From: Bog-756 sp963828385
GTDB taxonomy: Bacteria > Actinomycetota > Acidimicrobiia > Acidimicrobiales > RAAP-2
Length of the DNA stretch: 64,000 bases
NCBI GenBank assembly: GCA_963828385.1
Contig: CAWHEF010000002.1
Location: forward strand, 1,798,001 to 1,862,000
Direction: 5' to 3'
Below the pieces are notes generated by a model. The model was not told the origin of the DNA. It saw nothing but the letters and a program-made list of their open reading frames with translations, and ran no database searches. Both the position numbers and the translations under genes were made by a program. This document shows, piece by piece, positions 25,891-34,355 of the stretch (positions are counted from its first letter, which is position 1; each line of letters begins with the position of its first letter).

Positions 25891-26549
25891 GGTACGCTCG
25901 CCTCCCCTACCTGGTGCCGTCCGAGCCAGGCTTCGATCTCCGCCGCTGCCTCCTCGCCAAGGAGCTCGGCTCCGACCGCGTGCTTTCGCACCATTCTCGC
26001 TTCGGCGGCCACCGCACCCCGACCGAACCGTTGGTCGAGCGCCGCCGCGACGCAGCTTCGCCCGGTCGCGCCCTCAGACGCCGATTCGACGACCAGCACC
26101 GGGGGGCGCCCCCGACGAGTGCACACCCGTCGGGGCAGCAGCGAGACGTGAGCGGGCTTCGGACCGACGCACACCACCGCCCCCACCGACCCGCTACCGA
26201 GCAGTCCGGCGCCGAGGGCCACCACCGCTCCCTGGCCCCAGCCGAGGACGACCGGACGGTCGAGGGCGACGTCAGCCAGCAGGTCTGCGACCTGCACCAC
26301 CGACCTGGTCAGCGTGATCGGGTCGGTGCCGGCCCCGTCGGGCAGTGTCCGGTACCAGCACGGACCGCCGCGCTCCATCCCGCTCGGCGTGGTGGCGTAG
26401 TCGGAGAAGGGGACGACCAGTGTGCCGGACAAGCCGGCCGTTCGAGCCAGGGTCACGGTCCGGTCGTCCGGAACTCCTCCTTCGGCATGGAGCAACACGC
26501 CGTCCGGGCCCGCCCCGACAGCGGCGACGCACCGGTAGGCGAGCTTCAC
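25887..26549 (-). CDS. Alpha/beta-hydrolase-like protein lacking the nucleophile
   Basis: A 220-residue protein that resembles small carboxylesterase/phospholipase-type hydrolases. It has the strand VVLGWGQGAVVALGAG, where the family normally has G-x-S-x-G. Here the elbow reads G-W-G-Q-G, so the catalytic Ser is replaced by Gly105. A late AVGAELLGEEAAAEIEAWL helix and a His in RKHAVG stand where the family His and last helix would be. GTG start at 26549 overlaps the flavoprotein stop and its own stop overlaps the Rieske ATG, so it is tightly coupled. Either a non-catalytic partner or a misassigned fold. Confidence 0.65.
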   Translation of the reverse strand: MKLAYRCVAAVGAGPDGVLLHAEGGVPDDRTVTLARTAGLSGTLVVPFSDYATTPSGMERGGPCWYRTLPDGAGTDPITLTRSVVQVADLLADVALDRPVVLGWGQGAVVALGAGLLGSGSVGAVVCVGPKPAHVSLLPRRVCTRRGRPPVLVVESASEGATGRSCVAAALDQRFGRGAVAAEARMVRKHAVGAELLGEEAAAEIEAWLGRHQVGEASVP

Positions 26550-28273
26550 GTCGGCACCCGGACCCGGGGGGAGCGCCTCGCCGCGTGCTCACCGGCCAGG
26601 AAGCCGAACACCATGCCCGGTCCGATCGTCGACCCGCCTCCCGGATAGCCTTCGCCGAAGACGTGGTTCACGCAGTTGCCGGCGCCGTAGAGCCCCTCGA
26701 TCGGTCCGTCGAGGGCGAGCACACGTCCCAGTGCGTCGACCAGCGGCCCGCTGTTGGTGTCGAACGTGGCGCCGACCAGAGCGACTGCGTACAACGGGCC
26801 GGCCTGATCGAGCGGGTGCATGAGCGGGTTGGGAAGGTGATGGTCAGGCGCCGTCGGGCCGTGAAATGCGTACTCAACCGCCTTGCCGCCCCGGCCGAAG
26901 TCCTCGTCGATGCCCGACAGCGCCATGGCGTTGAAGCGGTCGAGGGTTGCAGTGAGGGCACTTGCGAAACCTGGCGCCAGGCGAACGGGCGCGATCTCGC
27001 TCGGCAGGCGCCCACCGTCCGTTCGCAGCCGCTCGTCGAGGGCCCACGCCAGGCCGGCGACACCCTCCCCGCACACCACGTGGTCGGCGATCGCTCCCGT
27101 CGGCGGGATCGGGTACCTGCCACCGAACCGTTCCGCTGTTCGCTGGTCGTAGACCATGAACAGGACACGGTTGACGTACTCATCCCCGTCGAACACATGG
27201 TGTGCCCGCCCCCTCGACTCGTACTCACGCTTCTCGTCGACGACCCGCACCCCGAAGCGGTTGACGAGAACCATGCCGTCCCCGGGCACCGACCACACGT
27301 CCAGCACCGAGGTGGCGTAGTCGTCGACCGCCTCTGCCACCTGCTGGTTCCACCAGCCGGTGTGCATGCCGCCAAGCGGGGCTCCCGCCCTCGTCGCCAT
27401 GGCCACGATGTCCCCGGTATTGGTCGGCACCCCCGAGCCGCCGACGATGGGCGGAGCGAGGTATCGGTGACGGAGCTCGGGATTGTGCGCGAACCCCCCC
27501 GACCCGAACACGACGCCTCCCCGGGCGCGAATCGGCCGGCACGCCTCGCCGTCGTCGACGACCGCTCCTCGGACCTCGCCCCCGTCCAGCAGCAGATCGA
27601 CCACTCGGTGGCCGAGCCGCACCTCGCTCCCGTGCCGGGCAGCGAAGGCCGCCAGCTGGGTCACGAGCTCGGCGCCGTTTGCCGCCCCACCGTCGGGAGC
27701 CAGGGCCTGCACCCCTCTGCCTCGCGGGGCCACGTTCTCCGGGTACTCGTAATAGTCGGGGAACAGCTGCCCGTCCCAGGCCTTCCACGGGGACTCCATC
27801 CGCACCGCCCCCATCGCCGCCAGCCGGGACATCACCGCTGCTCCGCGGTCGTAGTACGTCTCGATGATGCTGAAGTCGCGGGGGTCCACCCCGAAGCAGG
27901 GCGCTTCGGGGTCGTACCGGCCAGGAAAGGCGACCCGCGCCATGTAGGCCAGCGCGTCCGGTCGTGGATCGTCGATTCCCTCGGATGCCATGACCGAATT
28001 GGCGTAGATGTGGGCCACTCCTCCCGAGCACGCCGTGGTGCCGCCGACAATCGGCCCCTTCTCGCACACGACCACGGAGGCATTGCCGATGGACAGGGCC
28101 CCGGCAGCGGCGGAGAGCCCGGCGGCCCCACTTCCGACCACGAGGACGTCGCACTCCTCGGGAAGTCGGACGTCGACCTCCGGCGGTGAGAGTGGTGCAC
28201 CCGGTCGGTGGGGAAGCCCGGCGAGCTCGGCCACCCGACTGCCCAACCTTGCGGGCTCCGCGGTTGCGGCCAT
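26546..28273 (-). CDS. FAD-dependent oxidoreductase, KstD/fumarate-reductase-like
   Basis: Flavoprotein of 575 residues from the ATG at 28273. The FAD Rossmann motif is DVLVVGSGAAGLSAA, then CEKGPIVGGTTACSGG. The C-terminal signature GEGYPGGGSTIGPGMVFGFLAG matches 3-ketosteroid delta-1-dehydrogenases and related proteins. These either desaturate a ring ketone or reduce enoyl substrates. An in-frame ATG at 28372 exists, but it would collide with the divergent gene's first codon; the segment between is not family-like. It leads the coupled operon with the hydrolase-like and Rieske genes. Confidence 0.88.
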   Translation of the reverse strand: MAATAEPARLGSRVAELAGLPHRPGAPLSPPEVDVRLPEECDVLVVGSGAAGLSAAAGALSIGNASVVVCEKGPIVGGTTACSGGVAHIYANSVMASEGIDDPRPDALAYMARVAFPGRYDPEAPCFGVDPRDFSIIETYYDRGAAVMSRLAAMGAVRMESPWKAWDGQLFPDYYEYPENVAPRGRGVQALAPDGGAANGAELVTQLAAFAARHGSEVRLGHRVVDLLLDGGEVRGAVVDDGEACRPIRARGGVVFGSGGFAHNPELRHRYLAPPIVGGSGVPTNTGDIVAMATRAGAPLGGMHTGWWNQQVAEAVDDYATSVLDVWSVPGDGMVLVNRFGVRVVDEKREYESRGRAHHVFDGDEYVNRVLFMVYDQRTAERFGGRYPIPPTGAIADHVVCGEGVAGLAWALDERLRTDGGRLPSEIAPVRLAPGFASALTATLDRFNAMALSGIDEDFGRGGKAVEYAFHGPTAPDHHLPNPLMHPLDQAGPLYAVALVGATFDTNSGPLVDALGRVLALDGPIEGLYGAGNCVNHVFGEGYPGGGSTIGPGMVFGFLAGEHAARRSPRVRVPT

Positions 28274-28352
28274 GGCTGGCGCCCTCCCCAAGCTCCGACG
28301 ACCTGCCCGATCGGTCGACGTTACGATAGCAGCGCCGGACAACATGCCGGCT

Positions 28353-28362
28353 GGTTGCAACC
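28353..28362. promoter_or_regulatory. Palindrome in divergent promoter gap
   Basis: GGTTGCAACC is a perfect 10-bp palindrome, flanked by CCGG on the left and CGG on the right, located nine bases before the SnoaL-like ATG in the gap shared with the flavoprotein operon. It is a candidate operator for a regulator of both units. There is no direct support beyond symmetry and position. Confidence 0.3.
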
Positions 28363-28371
28363 GGGAGAACA

Positions 28372-28782
28372 ATGGGCCTGACCGCCGACGACCAGCTGGC
28401 CATCCAGCAACTGGTGGCCCGCTACAACCACGCCATCGACGGTGGGGACGGTCCGGGTTACGCCGCCATGTTTGTCGAAGACGGTGTTCTCGATGCCGGT
28501 GACCTGGTGGTCGAGGGACGGGACGCGCTCACCCGGTTCGGGTCGACGTTCGCGTCCACACAACGAGCTCCCCACCATGTGGCTTCCAGCTTGGTCATAG
28601 ACGGCCCGGTCGCCAGTGAGCGGGCGAGCGACGGCCAGGACGCAGAGGAGAGCGCCCGCCTCCGGGCTCACGTCCAACTCTACGCGGCGGTAGGCGAGCC
28701 ACCGCGGCATCAGGTGACCGCCTCAGGGGTCTATGCCGACACCCTGGTGAAGGTGGACGGTCGATGTCCGACACCTGGGTGA
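28372..28782 (+). pseudogene. SnoaL-like domain protein, 3' end truncated
   Basis: NTF2-fold protein of the SnoaL/bile-acid-dehydratase-like group. It opens with DDQLAIQQLVARYNHAIDGGD, shown here as LVARYNHAIDGGDGPGY; then FVEDGVLDAG and HHVASSLVIDG. The fold normally ends in a last strand beginning VKVDGRW...FARR. Here the match stops at LVKVDGR and is followed by CPTPG and a stop. The break is exactly where an IS110-type transposase start (ATG at 28764) begins, so insertion of the element most likely removed the last strand. GGGAG lies six bases upstream of the ATG. Confidence 0.72.
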
Positions 28783-29784
28783 GTCAATGTCGTCGACGGA
28801 CGTCTCAGACAACGATGCGTCGGCTCGCTATCGAGATCCCACGCCACGTCTGGAGCCAAGTCCGATCCGGGCGACGCCAAGATGCTGGCCGACCTGGTGC
28901 GGACCGACCGCCACAACCATCGCCCGATCGCCGGTGACTCGGATCTGGCCGAAGGGGTCAAGCTGCTGACCCGGGCTCATCAGAACGCCATCTGGGGCCG
29001 TCAGCGCCAGCTCAACGCACTGCGCTCGGCTCTGCGCGAGTACTACCCCGGAGCCCTGGTGGCCTTCGGCACCGATTTGTCCAGCGCAGATGCCCTGGCC
29101 ATCCTTGCCATCGCCCCCACTCCCGAGCTCGGCCGGGGGCTGTCGAGATCCAAGGTCGCCTCAGCACTGCGAAGAGCAGGCCGCCAGCGCAACGTCGAGC
29201 GCCGGGCTGAAGAGATCCAAAGTGCCCTACGGGCCGAGCAGCTCGGGGCGCCGACCTTGATCGCAGGCGCCCACGGGCTCATCACCCGTTCGGCCGTGGG
29301 GCTGATCACTTCGTTCAGCGGCCAGATCGCCGAACTCGAGGCGGCACTGTCGGAGCATTTTGAGCAGCACCCGGACGCCAAGGTCATCCTCTCCCTGCCA
29401 GGACTCGGGACGGTCCTCGGCGCTCGGGTGCTGGGCGAGTTCGGTGATGACCGGACCCGTTTCTCCACTCTTAAGTCTCGCAAGAACTACGCCGGCACGT
29501 CACCTGTAACCAAGGCATCGGGGCACAGCAGAGTCGTCTTGGCTCGCTTCGCCCGCAATAAGCGACTGGGGGATGCCTGCGACCAATGGGCCTTCTGCGC
29601 CCTCAACACGTCACCGGGAGCCCGGCACTACTACGACCAACTCCGGGGCAGAGGCAAGACCCATCGCCAAGCCCTCCGTCAGTTGGCCAACCGCCTGGTC
29701 GGGATCCTCCATGTCTGCTTGGAACGTGGCGTCCTCTACAACGAAGTGGTCGCCTGGCCGCTCGAGTGCGAACGTGCCGCTTGA
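28764..29784 (+). pseudogene. IS110-family transposase, internally deleted
   Basis: The C-terminal two thirds are intact from about 28855: SGAKSDPGDAKMLADLVRTD, then a helical region, the Transposase_20 domain (LSLPGLGTVLGARVLGEFGD) and AGTSPVTKASG, which holds the catalytic Ser region. The N-terminal DEDD domain is nearly gone. MSDTWV at 28764 and a fragment RRLAIEIPRH near 28818 lie in a different frame from the rest, so most of the first 100 residues are deleted and a frameshift is present. It cannot make an active DEDD nuclease. Confidence 0.8.
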
Positions 29785-29812
29785 CTTTTACGGACGTGGG
29801 GTGTCTAGCCCG
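28764..29812 (+). mobile_element. IS110-family insertion sequence remnant
   Basis: The element spans from the transposase start fused to the end of the SnoaL-like gene to about GGGGTGTCT (29798-29806) after the transposase stop. IS110 elements lack strong terminal inverted repeats, and none are seen. The right boundary is inferred from the fact that a host gene stop codon begins at 29805-29807. The coding region is damaged (see the transposase entry), so the copy is presumably immobile. Confidence 0.65.
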
Positions 29813-30695
29813 CCTCGTCTGGTGTCTCGTCGGGCGACCCGTCCGCAGCATTCTCGGACGACTCGGACAGCGGACGGGCCGCCACCTGGCGCGGTCGCCG
29901 CCCCCCGCGCCGGGCCATGAACTCCTGTACGTCGGAGGCGCCAGAGGCGATCGAGGTGAAATCGGCCGTCCCCTGCAGGTGGACCCGCATACCCATCGTC
30001 TCCCATGCCCGCTTGACTCCGGCCTTGACGGTCAGGATGGTGGTGAGCGGCATCCGGGCGATGGTGGCGGCGGCCTCCTCGACGGCGGACTCGAGGTCGG
30101 TGTGCGGTACGACCCGGTTGACGAGCCCCTGGACCCGGGCCTCCTCGGCGGTCAGGGTGGGGGCCAGGTAGAGGTACTCGTAGGCGCGCTTCCAGTTCAT
30201 GAACACCCACGGTTCCACCAACGTCTGGGCGCCGGGCAGGCCGAAGCCCTGAGGCAGGGGCATCTGGAAGTAGGCGTCGTCGGAGGCGAAGGTGAGATCG
30301 GTCATGTAGGCGTAGATGGTGCCTCCGCCGAGGCAGTAGCCGTGCACCTGGGAGATGGTCGCTTTCGGGAACTCCCAGAGACGCAGCGGTGGCCACACGA
30401 ACAGGTCGTAGTTGTGACGCTTCCACGTCCGCTCGGGGGTCGGGCCCTGGGTCGGGTAGACGTCGGCCATCTCCTCATGGCTGACGATGGCGTGTCCGGC
30501 ACAGAAACCCTTCCCGTTCGCCTTGACCACCACCACCTTCACCTGATCGTCGCGATCGGCCATTGTCAGCGCGTCTTCGAAGTCCCACACCTGCTGGGCC
30601 GACTGGATGTTCGCCTTTTCCGGGACGTTGAGGACGATCCGCGCCACCCCGCCGTCCTGCTCGTAGATGATCGTCTCCAGCTCGGTACGTTCCAT
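29805..30695 (-). CDS. Enoyl-CoA hydratase/isomerase family protein
   Basis: Crotonase-fold enzyme of 296 residues. It has IVLNVPEKANIQSA, oxyanion segment GFCAGHAIVSHEEM and HGYCLGGGTIYAYM. From the ATG at 30695, GGGGAGGG lies directly upstream; a longer in-frame start is unlikely. The last 35 residues (after RRGGRRPRQ) are Ser/Asp/Glu-rich and not family-like, and the TAG stop at 29805-29807 falls inside the presumed right end of the IS110 remnant. The tail may have been altered by the insertion. Confidence 0.88.
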   Translation of the reverse strand: MERTELETIIYEQDGGVARIVLNVPEKANIQSAQQVWDFEDALTMADRDDQVKVVVVKANGKGFCAGHAIVSHEEMADVYPTQGPTPERTWKRHNYDLFVWPPLRLWEFPKATISQVHGYCLGGGTIYAYMTDLTFASDDAYFQMPLPQGFGLPGAQTLVEPWVFMNWKRAYEYLYLAPTLTAEEARVQGLVNRVVPHTDLESAVEEAAATIARMPLTTILTVKAGVKRAWETMGMRVHLQGTADFTSIASGASDVQEFMARRGGRRPRQVAARPLSESSENAADGSPDETPDEAG

Positions 30696-30770
30696 GCCCT
30701 CCCCTGCGTCAGGTGCCTCGCGGCAGGCCATCAGGGTAGTGCTATCGACATGAACGCTCCCGATCTGTGT

Positions 30771-31019
30771 CTACGAGTCTGATGCGAACTTCTCGCGAAT
30801 CGCTTCGGCAACGCGTCGACGGAACTCGGAGGTATCGACGATCTGTGTCGATACCACCTTGATCAGGAGTGTACGGACTTCGGGGTCATCGGCATGGTCG
30901 ACCGTCCATTCAGCTACGGCCTGGCGGTCCGGATCGGTCAGTTCATGCTGACCGGTAAGGGCACCCATCAGCAGTGCCACCATGCCGGTGGTTCGATTCG
31001 ACTTGTCTTCTCGACTCAC
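30771..31019 (-). CDS. Small hypothetical protein
   Basis: An 82-residue acidic helical protein (TDPDRQAVAEWTVDHADDPEV, then LLIKVVSTQIVDTSEF). GTG at 31019 is preceded by GGGAGG at four bases, a strong ribosome site, so it is favoured over an ATG 15 codons upstream. The sequence has lower GC than its neighbours. No family recognised. Upstream, 31020-31314 (295 bases) contains no gene that I can support; it should hold this gene's promoter and that of the divergent membrane protein. Confidence 0.55.
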   Translation of the reverse strand: MSREDKSNRTTGMVALLMGALTGQHELTDPDRQAVAEWTVDHADDPEVRTLLIKVVSTQIVDTSEFRRRVAEAIREKFASDS

Positions 31020-31314
31020 CGAGCCTCCCTCGAACGTCCGATGTCGTGGTGCGCCCACAGACACCTTGTCCCCTCAGTCGAAGACCTGTGTCGATCATCC
31101 TGGTTCAACCTAACCGGTGTCCTTGGCGATCGTCCGGCACGCGGTTGAGCGGCCGTACACGATGGCCGACCTGGCTCAGGGTCCATGACCAGTCCACGTA
31201 GTAGGGTTCGCCATCAGACCATTTCATTCCTGGTGGCTCCATTCTCGGCGGCGGGAACTGGGCGTCCTGAGCTTCTCGGACCATCCTGATGGAGGGGGCG
31301 GCTCCGTCCTGCAC

Positions 31315-31962
31315 ATGCCGTCGGCGCGCCTCGTCTTGGGACATGCGCTGCCGGTCATCCTCGAGAGTGTCGTGGCCCCTGTCGCCGCCTACTACCTGGT
31401 GATGGTGGTCGCCGGATTCCGAGGCGCCCTGATCGGCGCGTTGATGTGGTCCTTTTTGATCATGCTGCGCCGTGTCGTCCGCCACGAGAGGGTGCCGACC
31501 CTTCTCCTTGTGGGTACAGCGCTGCTGACGATCCGTACCGCCATCTCGTTCGCGACCGGAAGCGCATTCATCTACTTCATCCAGCCGACGGCCGGCACGT
31601 TCTTGGCATCCCTCGTTCTGGTCTCGTCCGCTTTGCTGGGTCGTCCGTTCACGCAGAGGTTCACGCATGACTTCTGCCCACTCGGCCCAGAGTTGCTCGC
31701 TCGAACCACGGTGCATCGATTCTTCGTCCGGGTCTCCTTCCTCTGGGCGATCGCTATGTCCCTCAACGGCGCCGTCGTCTTGTGGCTCCTCCTCACCGTG
31801 CCAGCGACGGCCTTTCCGATCGAACGCACAGGCATCTCGGTTTCGCTGACGGCGGCGGCGATCGGGCTCTCCATCTGGTGGTTCGTTCGGTCCATGCGCC
31901 GCGACGGCGTCACCATCCGATTCGGCGCCGACACGCGGGCAGCGGCAGCGTCGCCTGCCTGA
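31315..31962 (+). CDS. Integral membrane protein, VC0807-like
   Basis: A 215-residue protein with five to six hydrophobic segments: about residues 8-33 (VILESVVAPVAAYYLVMVVAG), 36-52, 63-80, 85-105, 145-165 and 170-192. The spacing of charged loops such as MLRRVVRHERVPT between helices, and GRPFTQRFT after the fourth, resembles the VC0807 / septation-protein-A-like group, of unknown function. A good ribosome site is not apparent near the ATG (GGAGG is about 22 bases away). It is convergent with the lipoyl-domain gene. Confidence 0.75.
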   Translation: MPSARLVLGHALPVILESVVAPVAAYYLVMVVAGFRGALIGALMWSFLIMLRRVVRHERVPTLLLVGTALLTIRTAISFATGSAFIYFIQPTAGTFLASLVLVSSALLGRPFTQRFTHDFCPLGPELLARTTVHRFFVRVSFLWAIAMSLNGAVVLWLLLTVPATAFPIERTGISVSLTAAAIGLSIWWFVRSMRRDGVTIRFGADTRAAAASPA

Positions 31963-31977
31963 CATCGGCCACCACGT

Positions 31978-32214
31978 TCAAGCCGTCTCGATGTACCCGA
32001 TCTGCTCTCCCACCGGGTAGGTCTCGCCCGGTCGGCCGATCAGACGCACGACGCCGTCTGCCGGACACTCGACATCGATCTCGACCTTCTCGGTTTCGAG
32101 ACGGTAGAGGGCCTGGCCGACGTGGACGCGGTCCCCATCAGCGGCCAGCCAATCGACCAGGGTCCCCTCGCTGACAGCCACGCTGGCCTGCGGGATCATG
32201 ATCGGGGTCCTCAT
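31978..32214 (-). CDS. Stand-alone lipoyl-domain protein
   Basis: A 78-residue protein made of just one biotinyl/lipoyl domain. The modified Lys is expected at residue 43 in LETEKVEID, the standard lipoyl hairpin. It begins MRTPIMIPQASVAV. In 2-oxoacid dehydrogenase complexes such a domain is the N-terminus of the E2 acyltransferase. No E2 core follows: the stop is at 31978. Placed 56 bases downstream of E1 beta, it would carry acyl groups from E1, but the acyltransferase and E3 must come from elsewhere in the genome. Confidence 0.85.
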   Translation of the reverse strand: MRTPIMIPQASVAVSEGTLVDWLAADGDRVHVGQALYRLETEKVEIDVECPADGVVRLIGRPGETYPVGEQIGYIETA

Positions 32215-32270
32215 CCGATCACCGCATCCATCTCTGCCTGGGTAACACCGTCAGCACCCGCACTGCCGTC

Positions 32271-33308
32271 TCAGCCTGCTCCGACCAAGGTCCGAACGGC
32301 GGCGGCGATGCGTGACCGATCGGGAAAATGCAGATGCTCGAGGCCGGCGGCAAAGGGAACCGGCCCGTACGCCGAACCGAGCCGACCTACAGGGGCTTCC
32401 AGCTCTCCGAACAACTCGCTGGACACTATGGCGGCGATCTCGGCTCCTGGTCCGGCAAACCTCGAGGCGGCGTGGACGACGAGAGCTCGGCGGGTCCTGG
32501 CCACACTGGTGAGCACCGCGTCCCGGTCGAGCGGGACCAGGGTTCGCAGGTCGAGTACCTCGACGTCGATGCCCTCGGCATCCAGTGCCTCCGCGGCGGC
32601 GAGCGACTCTGCCACCTGCCACCCCCAGGTGACCACGGTCGCATCGGTGCCGGGCCGCTTCACATCAGCCAACCCCAGCGGGATCTCGAACCGTTCGTTC
32701 GGTACGGGACCTCGGGTGAACAGGAGCGACATGGTCTCCATGAAGATACAGGGGTCGTCGTCGAAGATGCAGGTGGTGAGCAACCCCTTGGCCTCCCTCG
32801 GCGTGCTCGGCACCGCCACTTTGAGCCCGGGCGTCTGCATCAACCACCCTTCGAGTGACTGGGAGTGCTGCGCCCCGAACTGACGGCCGCCACCGACCGA
32901 GGTACGGATCGTGATCGGCACGTGGGTCCGGCCGCCCGACATGTAGCGGAGCTTGGCCGCATGGTTTGCCACCTGGTCCATGGCTACGGCGAAGAAGTCC
33001 ATGAGCATGACTTCCGCGACCGGCCGCATCCCTGCCAACGATGCCCCGATCGCCGCCCCCACGATGGCCTGCTCGGAGATCGGCGTGTTGCGGACGCGCT
33101 TACGTCCATAGGTGGTGGAGAGACCCTTGGTCGCCTTCATGACACCGCCGGCCGGATCTTCGATGTCCTCACCAAGGAGAAAGACGGTGGGGTCGTCGGC
33201 CAGCGCCCCAGCGAGGGACTCGTTGACCGCTTCGGACATGGTGCGGATCGGCGCGGATTCCGCCGGAGAGGACGCCTGCCGCCCAGTGGATGGCGACGCC
33301 GCGCTCAT
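32271..33308 (-). CDS. 2-oxoacid dehydrogenase E1 component, beta subunit
   Basis: Transketolase-like pyrimidine-binding and C-terminal domains of a branched-chain, pyruvate or acetoin-type dehydrogenase; 345 residues. Visible hallmarks are LLGEDIEDPAGGV, RVRNTPISEQAIVGAAIGAS (here RNTPISEQAIVGAAIG), HSQSLEGWLMQTPGLKV, and the C-terminal DLRTLVPLD. With E1 alpha it decarboxylates a 2-oxoacid on thiamine diphosphate. The ATG overlaps the E1 alpha stop by four bases (33305-33308). A Ser/Pro-rich leader of about 20 residues is extra to the family core. Confidence 0.92.
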   Translation of the reverse strand: MSAASPSTGRQASSPAESAPIRTMSEAVNESLAGALADDPTVFLLGEDIEDPAGGVMKATKGLSTTYGRKRVRNTPISEQAIVGAAIGASLAGMRPVAEVMLMDFFAVAMDQVANHAAKLRYMSGGRTHVPITIRTSVGGGRQFGAQHSQSLEGWLMQTPGLKVAVPSTPREAKGLLTTCIFDDDPCIFMETMSLLFTRGPVPNERFEIPLGLADVKRPGTDATVVTWGWQVAESLAAAEALDAEGIDVEVLDLRTLVPLDRDAVLTSVARTRRALVVHAASRFAGPGAEIAAIVSSELFGELEAPVGRLGSAYGPVPFAAGLEHLHFPDRSRIAAAVRTLVGAG

Positions 33309-34321
33309 ACCGGAATCGCCTCCGGGCCCGAGAACACGTCGAGTTGCAGCTCGTCATCGGGAGGATCCGGCGCAGCCACTGCCGCCGACACGGCAGCTTC
33401 GACCCAGGCGGAGATCTCCTCTTCGACATCGACCAGGGCCCCCTCCGACATGCTCCGCTCTTCGATCAGCCACCGCCGGGTGCGCGCCACGGGCTCGGAC
33501 GCCTCGGCCCGGGAAAGCTCGTCGTCGTCCATGTACTCGGTGCTGGATCCGAACGTGTGACCACCCAGGCGGAAGGTGAGGCACTCGAGGAACGTAGGAC
33601 CGCCGCCGGAGCGGGCGCGGTGGATCGCTTCCCCGGCTGCCTCGTACATGGCCGGCACGCTGTTCCCATCGATGGTGGCGGCCACCATCCCGTACTCCCG
33701 GAACCGGTCGGCCAGACTCGACGTGCGGGTGTAGTCCTCGAACCGGGTGTGCTCGCCATACCGGTTGTGCTGGCAGACGAAGACCACCGGTACCCGCCAG
33801 AGGGCGGCCAGATTGCAGGCCTCGTGCGTGGCGCCGATGCTGGTGGCACCGTCGCCGAAGTTGACCACCGCCACTTGATCGGTGCCTTTGAGCTGACTGG
33901 CCAGGCCGAGCCCGACGGCGATGGGCAATCCCCCACCCACGACGCCGGTCGTCACCATCAGGCCCGATTCCGGGTCGGAGACGTGCATGGGACCGCCCTT
34001 GCCCTTCGACGTGCCGGTGACCTTGCCACACATCTCGGCAATCAGCGCCTCGAGGGGAACGCCCTTGGCGATGCAGTCGTGCATACCCCGGTAGGTGGTG
34101 ACCATGGAGTCGTCGGGACGGAGATGGGCACAGACAGCAGCGGGGATGACCTCCTGTCCCCGGACCCCGTAGTAGGTCATGCGTAGCTCGCCCGAACCCA
34201 GGCCACGGACGATCCGGTCCTCCATGGCCCGGATGGTGGCCATCGTGCGGTAGATGCCGAGCGCCGACTGGTCGTCGAGGCCGCCGCTGGGCGACGGCGA
34301 CTGGTGGCGAGAAGGCGTCAT
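33305..34321 (-). CDS. 2-oxoacid dehydrogenase E1 component, alpha subunit
   Basis: Thiamine-diphosphate-binding subunit, 338 residues. The ThDP motif runs from GDG (156-158) to QHN (184-186). The conserved YRGMHDCIAKG, GKGGPMHV and GHTFGSSTEYM segments are present. It begins with the usual tandem MATIRAMEDRI. Such pairs serve pyruvate, acetoin or branched-chain oxoacids; the sequence does not decide. It leads the E1 alpha, E1 beta, lipoyl-protein unit. Upstream lies a broken CoA ligase on the same strand. Confidence 0.92.
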   Translation of the reverse strand: MTPSRHQSPSPSGGLDDQSALGIYRTMATIRAMEDRIVRGLGSGELRMTYYGVRGQEVIPAAVCAHLRPDDSMVTTYRGMHDCIAKGVPLEALIAEMCGKVTGTSKGKGGPMHVSDPESGLMVTTGVVGGGLPIAVGLGLASQLKGTDQVAVVNFGDGATSIGATHEACNLAALWRVPVVFVCQHNRYGEHTRFEDYTRTSSLADRFREYGMVAATIDGNSVPAMYEAAGEAIHRARSGGGPTFLECLTFRLGGHTFGSSTEYMDDDELSRAEASEPVARTRRWLIEERSMSEGALVDVEEEISAWVEAAVSAAVAAPDPPDDELQLDVFSGPEAIPV

Positions 34322-34355
34322 GGAGAGTCCCCCGGCTCCGACGTTGGGTGGCCGA

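Noticed and set aside
26345..28189. 614-codon forward frame opposite the KstD-like gene
   Set aside because: Antisense shadow of a gene with clear FAD motifs.
24529..28273. Complete KstD/KshA steroid-ring module
   Set aside because: The Rieske protein is longer than KshA and no KshB reductase is present, so only likeness is claimed.
31020..31314. tRNA or small RNA gene in a 295-base gap
   Set aside because: No cloverleaf or CCA-type end found by eye; treated as promoter space.
31105..31965. 286-codon reverse frame opposite the membrane protein
   Set aside because: Highly charged, no family features, whereas the forward frame has regular membrane helices.
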